A DNA stretch of 64,000 bases, taken from positions 18,644,150-18,708,149 of the forward strand of contig NC_087168.1 in assembly GCF_035594125.1 (NCBI RefSeq). The letters run 5' to 3'. Shown in pieces: positions 37,384 to 49,790 of the stretch (position 1 is its first letter; the number at the start of each line of letters is the position of its first letter). The translations under genes and the position numbers were made by a program. Origin of the DNA: Scylla paramamosain. Its lineage: Eukaryota; Arthropoda; Malacostraca; Decapoda; Portunidae. A model generated the notes under the pieces. That model did not search any database. It was not told the DNA's origin and saw only the letters and a program-made list of their open reading frames with translations.

Positions 37384-37474
37384 CTGTGGAGTCGAAGAAA
37401 CACCTGGTTAATTAGCAGTTGCGGGAGGTTATAGTTAAGGTGAGGGAAGTTGAAATTTGAATGGGATTATGGGG

Positions 37475-37625
<151 letters not shown>

Positions 37626-37676
37626 AGAAACCCAGAGAAACAGAAAAAAAAAAAAACAAGGCCAGAAACACGCAAC

Positions 37677-37677
<1 letters not shown>

Positions 37678-37731
<54 letters not shown>
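37678..37731. repeat. (AC)27 microsatellite
   Basis: Uninterrupted AC, about 57 bp after the GA tract, separated by A-rich sequence. Confidence 0.96.
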
Positions 37732-37737
<6 letters not shown>

Positions 37738-37929
37738 ACAGTAGTAGTATTCCCTCTCATGGGGCAAGATTAAAGAGTGAGAGGAGGAAGACACAGGGAC
37801 GCGAATCCGGCAGTGTGCGTGTGGCCCTGGCGAGGGGAATCACTCATCGGGGACATGCATAACACATGAGCTCAGTGCGGCGGTGAAGATTAATCGGGAC
37901 GGCAGCGCTAGTGTAGAAAGGGGAGCTTA

Positions 37930-38225
37930 GGAGATGAAGCAAAGGAAGGATGTGCAGTTGGTACGAAGATCAATCGGAATACATCGAGGCGGGGGAGATA
38001 ATGAGCCTCTGCCTGTCAGTGTGTATGTGTGCATGTGTGTGTGTGGTGAAATTCCTCTGAGACGCAAGCAAGGACGTGAAGGGAAAGTTGTAGTAGGAAA
38101 ATACTAAGCAAGAAAGTGATTTATCAGAATGCTTCGAGACTGGGGATATATTGAGCTTCTGCCTGTCTGTCTGAGTGTGTATGTGGTGGGTTGCTCTGAG
38201 ATGCAGGCAAGGCGTGGAAAGTTAA
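37930..38225. repeat. Two diverged units of about 150 bp
   Basis: GAGCCTCTGCCTGTCAGTGT near 38002 recurs as GAGCTTCTGCCTGTCTGTCT near 38152. Each is preceded by a CATCGAGGCGGGGGAGATA-like block and followed by CTGAGACGCAAGCAAGG. Confidence 0.7.
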
Positions 38226-38269
38226 GAGATACACCAGAAAAAAAAAATGCAAGAAAGAGTTCATTGATC

Positions 38270-38490
38270 TTGTAAAATTATCCTCCACTATCTTAACATA
38301 TTTTAGTAACAATTAGTTAAAATGGCGAATGACCTTAAACTCGTCAAAGGAAATAATTACATGATACCCTATAATGTAAGATGGTAAAATATAAACATTA
38401 TTTCCTACCTCTTAACAGTATTTAAATTAGAACAAGAAGGTCAAGTTAAAATCCAGGATGATCTTAAGTTCTCTGGTAAAATAATGATCA
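38270..38490. repeat. Two diverged units of about 110-120 bp
   Basis: GTTAAAATGGCGAATGACCT then TAAACTC, and GTTAAAATCCAGGATGATCT then TAAGTTC, mark the units. Each has an AACAGTA/AACATAT block before it. Confidence 0.5.
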
Positions 38491-38689
38491 TTCCCTTCTC
38501 TTCTCTTCCCCTCATTTGAAAACGTACAAATAAAAGTCAAGCCCTTTGTTTCTCTTAAAGCGAGTGATGTGTCTCTCTTCTTCCCAACATAAGAATATTC
38601 CTCTATAAATAATTCGAAAGAACACGGAGAGAGACAGTTCAGGATGTATCCCAGAATTCATCCAGCCATCTATCAAGCCCTCCTTTCAT

Positions 38690-38737
38690 CCAGTCAGCCA
38701 GTCAGCCAGAAAACCAGTCAGCCAATCAATTAGTCTC

Positions 38738-38770
<33 letters not shown>

Positions 38771-38800
38771 AAGCTATCCATCCATTCAGCCAGCCTGTTA
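38690..38800. repeat. (CCAG)n tetranucleotide repeat
   Basis: About 8 perfect CCAG units near 38739-38770, within a longer CAGC/CCAT-rich stretch. Confidence 0.9.
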
Positions 38801-38928
38801 CAATCAAAGCGGGAAGTGTTGCCTCGGCCAACTTCACTCATCACCTCAAGCCAGCCACGCATTCGGCACGCCTTGTTTCAAAGCAGGGAAGTGACCAGCG
38901 AGCAAAAAGTGAAGAGCAAGTGTAGCGT

Positions 38929-39270
38929 CCGTCACGAGACAAAAACTGAAGGTAAATAAGACTTAGCTGGAAACAATAGACGTCTAATTAACAAAAAATA
39001 ACCTTAGTACAAGAAAAGGAGGAAAAAGTGAGTTATTGTAGCATCCATCAATAAGGAAATGGAGAGAAACACATGGTACCTACACAAAACATCAAACGTC
39101 CTTCACGAGACAAAAACTGAAGGTGCATAAGACTTAGCTGGAAACAATAGACATTTAATTGACAAAAAATAACCTTACCACAAGAAGAGAGGGAAAAAGT
39201 GAGTTATTGTAGCATTCATCAATAGGGAAATAGAGAGAAACACATGCTACCTTCACAAAACATAAAACAA
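38929..39270. repeat. Two tandem copies of a 171-bp unit
   Basis: CACGAGACAAAAACTGAAGG recurs 171 bp apart. The copies stay alike through GACTTAGCTGGAAACAATAG, then AGTGAGTTATTGTAGCAT and GAGAGAAACACATG, at about 90% identity by eye. A poly-A run follows near 39281. Confidence 0.93.
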
Positions 39271-39362
39271 CATCAATTTAACAAAAAAAAAAAAAAAAAG
39301 ACGTGTTGACAAGCCTTCCGTCAAATGGCAAAAATTAAAGAACTAAGCTTTTACTTGTACTG

Positions 39363-39535
39363 TTGATCCCTTCTTTCCCCTGTACACTCTCATTCCTTCG
39401 CTCCTTCCCTTTATATCTACTCTCAAACCTTCCCTCTCCACTCCCTGTACATCCACATACTCTCCCTCCTCACCCATACCTCCTTGCACTGCTTCATTCT
39501 TTCCTTCCCTTCTTACATCTCCTTATTTGCTCACC

Positions 39536-39605
<70 letters not shown>
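39363..39605. repeat. Pyrimidine-rich tract ending in (CT)33
   Basis: C/T-rich sequence at 39363-39538 (CTGTACATCCACATACTCTC type) runs into pure CT at 39539-39605, which directly abuts the retroelement. A similar pyrimidine tract resumes on the far side of the element at about 41486. Confidence 0.9.
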
Positions 39606-39606
<1 letters not shown>

Positions 39607-39610
<4 letters not shown>

Positions 39611-41139
39611 GTATCACAGAAAGTGAAATCCTCTCAGTCACAAAGAGCATGAACGTAAACAAAACACCCGGGCCAGACAAGATATCACCCAGGCTTCTTA
39701 AAGAAGCAAGAAATGAGCTCGTGAAACCGCTTACAATTTTATTCAATAAAACTTTGCTAGCGGGTAAAGTTCCCCACGAATGGAAACTAGCAAATGTCAC
39801 GCCAATCTTTAAAAAAGGAAATAAATCTCTCCCAGCCAATTACAGGCCGATCAGTCTCACTTCAGTAGTGTGTAAGCTGATGGAAACAATAATTAGAGAT
39901 AAAATTGTTAAATATTTAGAAGAAAATAAAATCATAAAGGATTCGCAACACGGTTTCAGAACCAAGCGCTCCTGCTTAACAAACTTACTAGACTTCTTTT
40001 ATGAAGTATTTAACTCGTATGACGAGACAAAAGCTGTTGATATTATCTACCTTGATTTCCAGAAAGCTTTCGACACTGTTCCCCATAAGAGACTCATCAG
40101 CAAAGTAAAAGCTCACGGCATTGCCGGAAACACCCTGAAATGGCTGAGAGACTGGCTCTCTGACAGAAAACAGCGTGTTGTAATAAATGGGAAAGAGTCA
40201 GAGTGGCATAAGGTAAATAGCGGCGTTCCTCAAGGCTCTGTATTAGGACCAGTACTCTTCATAATGTACATAAATGATATTGATGAAGGGATAAACTGCA
40301 AAATAAGTAAATTTGCAGACGACACCAAAATAACAAGTAGAGTTACGTCTGTGTCACAATGGCAGGAACTGCAGTGTGACCTCAATAAACTAACAAGCTG
40401 GGCAGAAAAATGGCAGATGAGATTCAATATAGAAAAGTGCAAAATCCTACATATCGGAAGCAATAATGTTCAGGCGAGATATGTAATGAATAACATGCCA
40501 CTGTCAAGTGCTGATAAAGAAAAAGATCTTGGTGTCGTTGTGTCAAACGACCTAAAGCCGAGTCAACACTGCACAGAAACAGTAAAGACGGCAAATAAAT
40601 TAGTAGGGTTCATTGGAAGAACCTTTGAATTTAAATCAGAAAAGGTTATACTTGCCTTATATAACTCACTGGTGCGCCCTCATCTAGAATACTGTGTACA
40701 GTTCTGGTCACCATACTACAAAAAAGACATTGAAAAACTAGAAAAGATACAGCGCAGAGTCACAAAGATGATTCCAAGATTGCGCAATAAGCCGTATGAG
40801 GAACGACTGGAAGAACTAAACCTATTTAGTTTAACAAAGCGCAGGATAAGAGGAGACCTAATTGAAGTGTTCAAAATTTTCAAAGGATATAGTAACATTG
40901 ATGCACATAATTATTTTACCATTGATCATTCTAACCTAACAAGAAATAATGGATTCAAGATTATACCCAAACGTTTTAAATCCCACGAGGCCAAACATTT
41001 CTTCTTTAATCGTATAGTAAATATATGGAATAAACTTCCTGCCGAAATTGTAAACAGCAATACTATTGAATCATTCAAAAATAAAATAGACAAATATTTA
41101 AAAGCAAATCCCCAACAAGCTCTCTTCTTGTCCGAATAA
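39607..41139 (+). CDS. Reverse transcriptase domain of a CR1-clade retrotransposon (5'-partial)
   Basis: RNA-dependent DNA polymerase used for target-primed reverse transcription. The frame formally opens at an ATG at 39484, but codons before 39607 are pyrimidine and CT repeat, so homology starts at residue 42. In order (residues counted from 39484) it shows TPGPDKISP (61-69), P..WK.ANVTPIFKKGN (97-113), NYRPISLTSV (119-128), QHGFR (155-159), YLDFQKAFD (189-197, with catalytic D191), GVPQGSVLGP (247-256), FADD (277-280, catalytic D279 and D280), then the thumb, and a C-terminal RGDLIEVFKI, TRNNGF and WNKLP module typical of the CR1 group. All catalytic residues are present and no stop interrupts about 510 codons. 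The endonuclease domain is absent, so this copy alone cannot make a complete ORF2 protein. Confidence 0.93.
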
Positions 41140-41485
41140 TTACTAAATTCACTATTTAAACTCTTATTCAACAGTTTTAATATAACTTGTATTAACTTTC
41201 AGATAGGCGTATAGAGTTCACCGTAGGGTGAATAGTAGAACTTCCTTTCATCCTTTCCTATGAAAATTTCCATGTCAGTTTTTCCATACTGCATGGTACT
41301 TTTCCCAACTATTTCCATGCCAGCGCAAGCTGGAGGGAGTGGTGGGTGGGGAGGAGCCTTCTGCTATGCTGTCCTGTCTCTCTTCACTGTAGCTAGTTAG
41401 AAGTAGTTACCAAACAGCCTTGCAAGGACCAAAAGGTTTGTTGCTGTTTGGCTTTCCTTTGTATTCCTTTGTATTCCCTTTGTGT
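39607..41485 (+). mobile_element. CR1-like non-LTR retrotransposon, 5'-truncated, family A
   Basis: The element spans the RT-coding part, a 3' UTR of about 345 bp and a tail of TTCCTTTGTATTCC units. The endonuclease and any ORF1 are missing, as expected from incomplete reverse transcription. It interrupts a pyrimidine-rich repeat, with similar C/T text on both sides. The undisrupted frame shows a recent insertion or a conserved copy. I found no certain target-site duplication because the flanks are low-complexity. A tail relic of the same family is at 46450. Confidence 0.88.
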
Positions 41486-41710
41486 ACCTACCCTCCCTCC
41501 TCCTTGTTCCTCCCTCTACATCTTATTCCCTCCCTGCCTTCATATCTCCCCTACTCCTTTCTCCTCCTTCCCTCTCTCCCTTCCTGTGACCCTCTTCTTC
41601 CTTCCCTCCCTTCCTGCACATCTACCATCCCACCTATCCTTCCTCTCTTCCTTCTACCTCAGCCTCCAATCCTGCCTCTTCCCTGTGCACCTCGCCTTTC
41701 TTCTCACTCA
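41486..41710. repeat. Pyrimidine-rich tract downstream of the retroelement
   Basis: C/T-rich CTTCC and CCCTCC units with a CCTGCACATCTACC phrase, resembling 39363-39538. Probably the right half of the interrupted target repeat. Confidence 0.75.
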
Positions 41711-41816
41711 TGGGTCGGGCGCACGCTGAGGGTGAGGGACAAACACTCCTCAGTTCGGTACCAAAGTAAACACGCTCATCACACTAAAGGTGAGTCTCCT
41801 AATAAAAGGGATTTCT

Positions 41817-42013
<197 letters not shown>

Positions 42014-42090
42014 GGAGCAAAACACACTGAAAAATATATATACAAAAAAATGAAACAGAGGAAAAAAATAAATAAATAGACATAATTAAA

Positions 42091-42124
<34 letters not shown>
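42091..42124. repeat. (AC)17 microsatellite
   Basis: Uninterrupted AC dinucleotides. Confidence 0.95.
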
Positions 42125-42125
<1 letters not shown>

Positions 42126-42614
42126 GCAAACCATAAATAAAACAAATGACAGGAACGGACCAGCAAAAAGAGAAAAAAATATCGGAGGCAAGTGATACAT
42201 ACTAAATATTCACGTACGTACATCTGAATACTACAAATCACTCGCAAACTCTACTGAAGGTTCTCGGTCTCAACACACACAGGAGCACATGAGAGCCGCG
42301 ACCAGCAGTCAGCGGCTCCCTGCACTGGACAGGAAAGGACGGGAGTGATGTGAGCAAATTTGCAGAGTTACATCACAGGACGCAACGGAGGGCGAGAGTT
42401 TGCTGCACTAAGTTATAACCTCGTCGATGGAGGGAGCTTAACATGGTTCCGTCATTACAAACCACTTTCAGACATTTTCTTTTCGCTCTACAGTCACTTC
42501 TTTATATTAGATTGTGCACAAATTAACCAATATTCTTTTTATTTGTCTATTCTTTCTAGTGCTTGCTTTTAATGAGCTTCTAGAATACTTACAATGCTGT
42601 TTGTTGTTGCATAT

Positions 42615-42784
42615 TGATGATTAGATGGGTTCTGAAGACTGTTTCTCCTGTTAATAATGTAGAAATCTTTTAAAATATGTCATTAGAGCCATAAAAACAC
42701 CATTAAAAACCAGTGTAACTTTAATTAGACCCTTTGAAATGTAGCGGAGGAGCGGCGGAGAAGCGTTTCCGAATATGATCCTTG
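42615..42784 (+). mobile_element. MITE-like element, copy 3, 5'-truncated
   Basis: This copy starts inside the family at GATGATTAGATGGGTTCTGA and continues through AATGTAGAAATCTTTTAAAA and GTAGCGGAGGAGCGGCGGAG to the 3' terminus AAGCGTTTCCGAATATG. The 5' inverted terminus is missing. Confidence 0.68.
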
Positions 42785-42899
42785 AATTTCTCAGCAAACA
42801 CTCACGACATTGGGAAGAGGGAAGTCCTCACTGTGTGCCTTGCCTCTTGCCAGCAGAGAGAAGGGCTTTCCAGTGTCTCGCTGGTAAATATAAGGGACG

Positions 42900-43540
42900 A
42901 AGGCACCAGTAACGAGAATTAAGGAGGGAGAGGGCAGTATTCGTGCATTCTTTTCTCTCCCTTCCCTTAACCACTTGCCTCCTGCCTTACAGTTTTGCGT
43001 TTAATGGGGTGATAGCGCTGGCTTCAGGAAGTTGTGGGAAAGAGTGATGAGAATGAAGGAGAGAAGAGTCAATAATCTTGCATTCTTTTTCTTTCTCCTT
43101 AATAATAATTCGTCTTGTGCTTTATACTTGTGTCTTTTTACGTGATTTGTGATGGTGTAGGTTTTGTGAAGTTGTGGGGAGATTGATGAGGATGAAGAAG
43201 AAAGGGGTCAGTGTTCTTGTATTCTCTTTTTCCTTCTTCACTCAGCGTTTTATCTGCAGCACTACACCTTTGCGTTTCTTTACGTGAGGTGTGTTGGTGT
43301 AGGTTTTAGTAAATTGTGGGAAAGGAGACGAGGATGAAAAGAAGAGTTAGTGTTATATTTTCTTTTCTCTCATTTTTCACCTAGCGTCTTATCGAAAGCA
43401 AAAAGCGTTATTTATTTATTATTTTACATTGGAATCTGATGCATATTTTGGGGAAATCGTAAGGAAGGATGGTGAGAATGAAGGGGGAGAGGAAGCAGAA
43501 ATCTATCTCATTTTCTTTCTCTCCTCCTCGTTAGGTTATA
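42900..43540. repeat. Degenerate tandem array, 4-5 units of 140-142 bp
   Basis: GTTGTGGGAAAGAGTGATGA (43032), GTTGTGGGGAGATTGATGAG (43172), ATTGTGGGAAAGGAGACGAG (43314) and AATCGTAAGGAAGGATGGTG (43455) are spaced 140, 142 and 141 bp. Each is followed by GAATGAAGG and then TTGCATTCTTTTTCTTTCTC. The regular spacing despite low identity argues for a real old array. Confidence 0.85.
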
Positions 43541-43559
43541 ATTAAATTTAATGACGGTA

Positions 43560-43780
43560 TATTATATCAAACCAATTACATATTTTCACGAGGTCATAAA
43601 AAAGGTTAAGCTGAAAAAACGTATCGAATCACGAAGCTTCATGTCAGTTTCATTTCCTCCTCGTGAAAGCTAATGACAACCAAGATCAAACCAATTATAT
43701 ACTTTAATGTGTGTCTCAAAAAAATGAAGCTGAATAAAAATGTATTAAATCACAAAGCTTCACATGAGTTTGGAGCAGCG
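43560..43780. repeat. Two tandem copies of a 119-bp unit
   Basis: ATCAAACCAATTACATATTT (43565) and ATCAAACCAATTATATACTT (43684) start units that also share AAGCTGAATAAAAATGTATT and AATCACAAAGCTTCA. Confidence 0.85.
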
Positions 43781-44139
43781 CGTCAAAGCAGGAGAGTCGC
43801 TGGTGTTGTGTTGTGTCCCGCTGTGTCGTTAGATTGGCGACATAAACTTAGTCGTTAAAAATAATGACCGCCATTTGATTTCGTTCCTCCCTCTTTTTAC
43901 CACACCCTGATTGTCTGAACGTAAGGGAAACTATTTGAAATGAAGAGAATACGAGTACTTGTGACGAAAATATGTTTGCTTTTTCTTGACGAGATACAGA
44001 CAACCGTGAGTCTAACTAGTTATTTGTATGACCTTCTAAAGATAGTTTTGGTAAGCCAGCTAAATGTTTCAAAATAGATATTCTCCCCTTTTATTATCTT
44101 CTTTCTTATCTTTCTTCTTCTCTTTCTTGTTGTTCTTGT

Positions 44140-44195
44140 TCGTGTTGTTATTGTTGTTACTGTTGTTGTTCTCCTCCTCCTCCTCCTCCTTCCTC
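44140..44195. repeat. (GTT)n and (CTC)n microsatellites
   Basis: GTTGTT-rich run near 44143-44170 followed by (CTC)7. Confidence 0.88.
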
Positions 44196-44690
44196 ACTCC
44201 AACAGCAACACACTACCTTCCCTATCGCTCCCAAAACACAAACACCAGCTCAGGACAATCACTGCTCCACTGCTCTATCAACCTGCACTTAATCCATCTC
44301 CACTGTGGCCTTTCTGTGGGGGAAGCTCCTGTACGTTCCGAGAAGCCTTGTCCTTCCTCTATGCACCTTGTAGATTGTATTGGCGTAGCTTCCCAGTGTT
44401 GAGTGTTGTACTAAGTCTACTTGTTCCTGGTAGGTGGTTATCGGTTATCTTGTCTGGTTCCTCTTCGTTGGTATCTATATATTGTTTGGTTATTTTCTCG
44501 TTCTGTTTGTGTTTTCTCAATTTTAGGCTTTTAATTTTAGGTGAACTAGATCTGTATGCAATTTGACAAGTAGAAATCGGGTATCACGTCTCTCTGTTTT
44601 CTCTCCGTTGGTCTATTTGCATTCCTCGATGATTCTGTAGTTGTGTTTGTCATTCCTCAGTTTTATTTTCAATGGATGGAATAACACAAA
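44196..44690. other. No gene recognised
   Basis: Short hydrophobic frames of 72-112 codons run out of the preceding GTT/CTC repeat. There is no recognisable domain. Confidence 0.4.
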
Positions 44691-44729
44691 AATAACGTCC
44701 CATTCTCTTTCTCTCCTTTTTTTTTATTA

Positions 44730-45033
44730 AGTTTTTCTAGTGCTCTGAATGTCAACAAAAGATGATCCCTGCAATAAAAAGGTTAAATTCTTTTGCAGTT
44801 TCCTTCTATATTAAATTTCTACGTAGTATCTTGAATATCCACAAAAAATAACCTTAACAGTAAAAAGATAAAATATTTTTATGTAGCTTTTTTTTTCCCA
44901 CTGCATAAAATCTTTAGTGCTCTGAATGTTAGCGAGAAACAAGCTTAGCAATAAGAAAATATAAAAAAAACCCAAATTTTATTATAGTTTCCTTCTGGAT
45001 TAAGTTTTTACATCTGTGAATGACAAAAAAAGG

Positions 45034-45075
<42 letters not shown>

Positions 45076-45260
45076 CTCAAATTCTATCGTAGTTTCCTTC
45101 TAGATTAAATTTTTAGGGCTCCGAATATTAACAAACAAAACCATAACAATAAAGTGTCAAATTATAACATTAAATTTCCACTGTCCACGTTAACAAAAAT
45201 CACAACAACAATAATAATAAAAAAAAAAAAGCTCAAATTCTAATATTCTCCATTAAATAT
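44730..45260. repeat. Degenerate A/T-rich tandem array, about 5 units of 90-105 bp
   Basis: TAGTTTCCTTCTAGATTAAA anchors sit at about 44798, 44985 and 45089, with a worn unit between the first two. Each is followed by GTGCTCTGAATGTTAACAAA. A (TAA)n run is embedded at about 45036-45070. Confidence 0.72.
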
Positions 45261-45464
45261 ACACGCAACTGACACCAGCAGATCCAGCATCACTATCTTC
45301 TATCCCTTCTTTCTTTTCCAATCTCGCTACCTGCTCGCCCGCCTCCTGCATGTGTCTCTTTCCTCGAATCGTAACTGCTCGTGTCATCTTGCCAGTCTTT
45401 ATTGGCATGGCTCAGGTACTCGTGTGAAGGTCTCAGGTGATGCCAGCAGCTCTTGTGTTGGTTC

Positions 45465-45670
45465 AGGAGCTGGCAAGGTTGTGTTTTGTTTTTCTTTTGC
45501 GTTCTGGCAAGATTGTGTTTTGTTTCTCCTTTACGTTCAGGTAAGGTTGAGTCTTGTTTTTCCTTTACGTTCAGGCAAGGTTGTGTCCTGCTTCTCTCTT
45601 TTTTTTTTTTCTCTCTCTTTTACGTTCTGGCGAAGCTGTGTTTTGTTTCTTTTACATTCAGCGCTGGCAA
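45465..45670. repeat. About 35-bp minisatellite, 5 copies
   Basis: CTGGCAAGGTTGTGTTTTGT, then TTCTCCTTTACGTT recurs at about 45470, 45505, 45538, 45572 and 45626. Open frames here of up to 126 codons are translations of the repeat. Confidence 0.88.
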
Positions 45671-45689
45671 AGTTGACGTACCCAAATTT

Positions 45690-46050
<361 letters not shown>

Positions 46051-46289
46051 TCCAGCCAATCAAAGAAGACAATGCACTCTGGGTTCATAAATCGCGGAGA
46101 GGGGAGGTGACAGCGCTAATAAGTGTCTGGAGCACAAAAAAGACTCCCAGGTCGTGCGTGAGATGCCGTGACTTATGGTGTATGTGTGTGTCAAGGGGTG
46201 GTTGGCGCGTCTGGTCTGTCGAGGATGAGCTGGAGAAGTATGTCAGCAGGATGTATTGGAGTGTATATACGAGTAGGTAATGTGATGTG

Positions 46290-46320
46290 GGTTAGGTTAG
46301 GTTGGGTTAGGCTGGGTTGG
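46290..46320. repeat. Degenerate interstitial (TTAGG)n telomere-type repeat
   Basis: Six consecutive 5-bp units read GGTTA, GGTTA, GGTTG, GGTTA, GGCTG, GGTTG. TTAGG is the ancestral arthropod telomere repeat. The run is short and mutated, so it may be a repair scar or chance. Confidence 0.5.
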
Positions 46321-46339
46321 TATGAAGGAATGTGTCTGT

Positions 46340-46920
46340 ATGTGCTCCTCCTAGTTATCCTTCTCCTCCTTCTCCTCCTCTTCCTCTTCTTCCTCCTCCT
46401 CCCAGTTATCTTTCTCCCTTGCTATCCTGCATTTTTCTCTGTAGATTAGTTAGTGTAGCGCAGACAGACTCGTAAGGTCCAGTAGGCAGGCTGTTGTTTA
46501 TTCTTCCTTTGTGTTCCTTTGTATTCCTCGTTCTCCTTCCCCTCCTCCTTGTTACCCTTCTCCTCCTCCTCCTTTTCTTCCTCCTACTCCTCCTAGTTAT
46601 ACTTCTCCTCCTCCTCCTCCTCCTCCTCCTCCTCCTCCTCCTCCTCCTCCTCCTAATTATCCAGCTCCTCCTGCTCCTCCTCTTACTACTATTATTTGGT
46701 ATTAATTTTGGAAACTATTACCTGCTTAACTCTTTTTCTTTGAAGGGAAAATGGAAAATTAGCTTCTTTCCCTCCACTTTTATGACCTTGGCTGGCCTCG
46801 TTCACGCATATAATAACTCCTCCTCCTCTTCCTCCTTTTCCTTCTCCTTCTCTTCCTCATTTTCCTCTTCTTCCTCTTCCTCCTCCTCGTACTTCTCTTC
46901 CTACTACTACTACTGCTGCC
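46340..46920. repeat. (CTC)n/(TCC)n pyrimidine-rich blocks
   Basis: C/T triplet runs lie at about 46348-46410, 46550-46680 (with a nearly perfect CTC run at about 46608-46655) and 46818-46915. They produce proline- and leucine-rich frames that are not genes. Confidence 0.88.
46450..46535 (+). mobile_element. CR1-like family A 3' tail relic
   Basis: TAAGGTCCAGTAGGCAGGCT, then GTTGTTTATTCTTCC, then TTTGTGTTCCTTTGTATTCC parallels the tail of the intact RT element (AAGGACCAAAAGG to TTCCTTTGTATTCC at about 41425-41475). Both are followed by a pyrimidine-rich tract. Confidence 0.55.
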
Positions 46921-46984
46921 GCCGCTGCTGCTCGCTTAACCATAACTGCAGAAAGCTTTTAGATGGAGAGTGTGTAAGAATAAA

Positions 46985-47196
46985 CGAAAATGACACGTGG
47001 ATGTGATAAAGCACCAGAGCAAGGAAGGGAGGTGAGATGTAGAGCCAAACTTGAGACACGCAAGGAAAGTACTGAAGAAATAAAGCAAAATACACGTGAA
47101 GATGTGATAGATTAGAGAGAGTGGGAGGAAGGGCGGTAGGAAATAACGGTAAATTTAAGACAAGACACACAGAGGAATAGATAGATAGACAGATCA

Positions 47197-47237
<41 letters not shown>

Positions 47238-47405
47238 ATCAATCAGTGGTAAACTTGATACGCAGGGGAAACTATTGAAGCACAAACCAAAATACACGTG
47301 AAAATACGATAAAGTATAGATAAGGAAAGAGAAAAAAAAAGCGAGGAAGGGCGGTAGGAAATAATACCAAATTTAAGACAGACAAGAATAGACAGATAGA
47401 CAGAA
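46985..47405. repeat. Degenerate tandem array, 2-3 units with an inserted (AC)n
   Basis: AATACACGTGAAGATGTGAT (47090) and AATACACGTGAAAATACGAT (47291), with AGGAAGGGCGGTAGGAAATA at 47127 and 47344, mark units about 200-217 bp apart. A partial unit begins near 46988. An AC tract at about 47197-47234 lies between them. Confidence 0.75.
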
Positions 47406-47584
47406 CACAGATTAATCAGCCAAAGGGGGAAACTGTCCACTCCTTGCTTTGCGCTTCCCGTTCGTCACCTCATCGCGTCTCGGTATCTGCAGCGTGATAA
47501 GGGAATGGTGTGTATCTCGCTTTTCATGCTTGCCTCATAAACTTGACTTACTTCCTCGCTCGCTGATGCATTGTACAGTCCGCG

Positions 47585-47816
47585 TCCGTATTCTGAAACG
47601 CTTCGCTCTCTCACCTCGACTCACCCCGACTATTTTCAAAGGCCACAGAGATGATTAGCCGAGTTCTCATGAGTGTTCCGCCTATCAGTAATGTAGAAAT
47701 CTTGTTAATCCGTCACTAGAGTCGTAAACGCATTCTTAAAATACCAGTGTAACCTCAACTACAGCCTTTTGGAAGTAGTTAGGGGACACCATAGAGGAGT
47801 TTCAGAATATGGTCCT
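47585..47816 (+). mobile_element. MITE-like element, copy 4, full length
   Basis: This is the best preserved copy. Its 5' terminus GTATTCTGAAACGCTTCGCT and 3' terminus GAGTTTCAGAATATGGTCC are inverted to each other. The interior carries AGAGATGATTAGCCGAGTTC and AATGTAGAAATCTTGTTAAT. Length is about 230 bp with no open frame. Class II non-autonomous element by structure. Confidence 0.75.
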
Positions 47817-48036
47817 TATACATAAATCGAGGAGCTTCCCTTATTCACTGCCCTTGTGTTTCTAGTCTATCCTCTTTCCTAAGTCCTCTGATCTCCTTGC
47901 AATGTGCGAGTTGCTGGGTTTTGTAAGATTGGCAGGTGTTTACAGGAATTAAGATTGAGGGAAAGCGTTAAATTTGATGGAGAAATATTGTGGTATGTTA
48001 GGGGTTCTGGTAGTGATTATAGATTGAAAGACGTTA

Positions 48037-48048
48037 ACACAAACACAC

Positions 48049-48124
<76 letters not shown>
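48037..48124. repeat. (AC)42 microsatellite
   Basis: AC dinucleotides with one G interruption near the start. Confidence 0.96.
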
Positions 48125-48127
<3 letters not shown>

Positions 48128-48194
48128 TAAGATAAAACGAAGACCCAAAAGTTGAAAGCCTCACAAAACAAATCAGTAAAGATAGATAGCACAC

Positions 48195-48198
<4 letters not shown>

Positions 48199-48286
<88 letters not shown>
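48199..48286. repeat. (GA)44 microsatellite
   Basis: Uninterrupted GA dinucleotides. Confidence 0.97.
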
Positions 48287-48290
<4 letters not shown>

Positions 48291-48615
48291 AAGAAGTAAA
48301 AGCCTTCAAATGAATAACCCCACAAAGCAGATGAACAAAGAAAACACTTCCTCCTCTCCCCCCCAAAAAATAAAATAAAATAAAATAAAATAAAAACCAA
48401 AATAAGAAAAAAAAGTGAACAAATAAAAAAAAAAATAGTCATAGAAAAAAAAATGAGAAAAAAAAAACCTTGAACTGAACAACCAGAAAAATAAACAAAG
48501 CAGAAAAATATGAATAATGCATTTTTTTTACACCCTGTTCTTGCTATAAATAATAATCTGCACTGAAAAAAAAAGAAAAAACTGTAGCTTGCAATTCAAA
48601 AAGGGTATGACAGTT

Positions 48616-49790
<1,175 letters not shown>

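Noticed and set aside
39484..39606. N-terminal 41 residues of the RT open frame as genuine protein
   Set aside because: They translate pyrimidine-rich DNA and (CT)33. RT homology starts only at about 39607.
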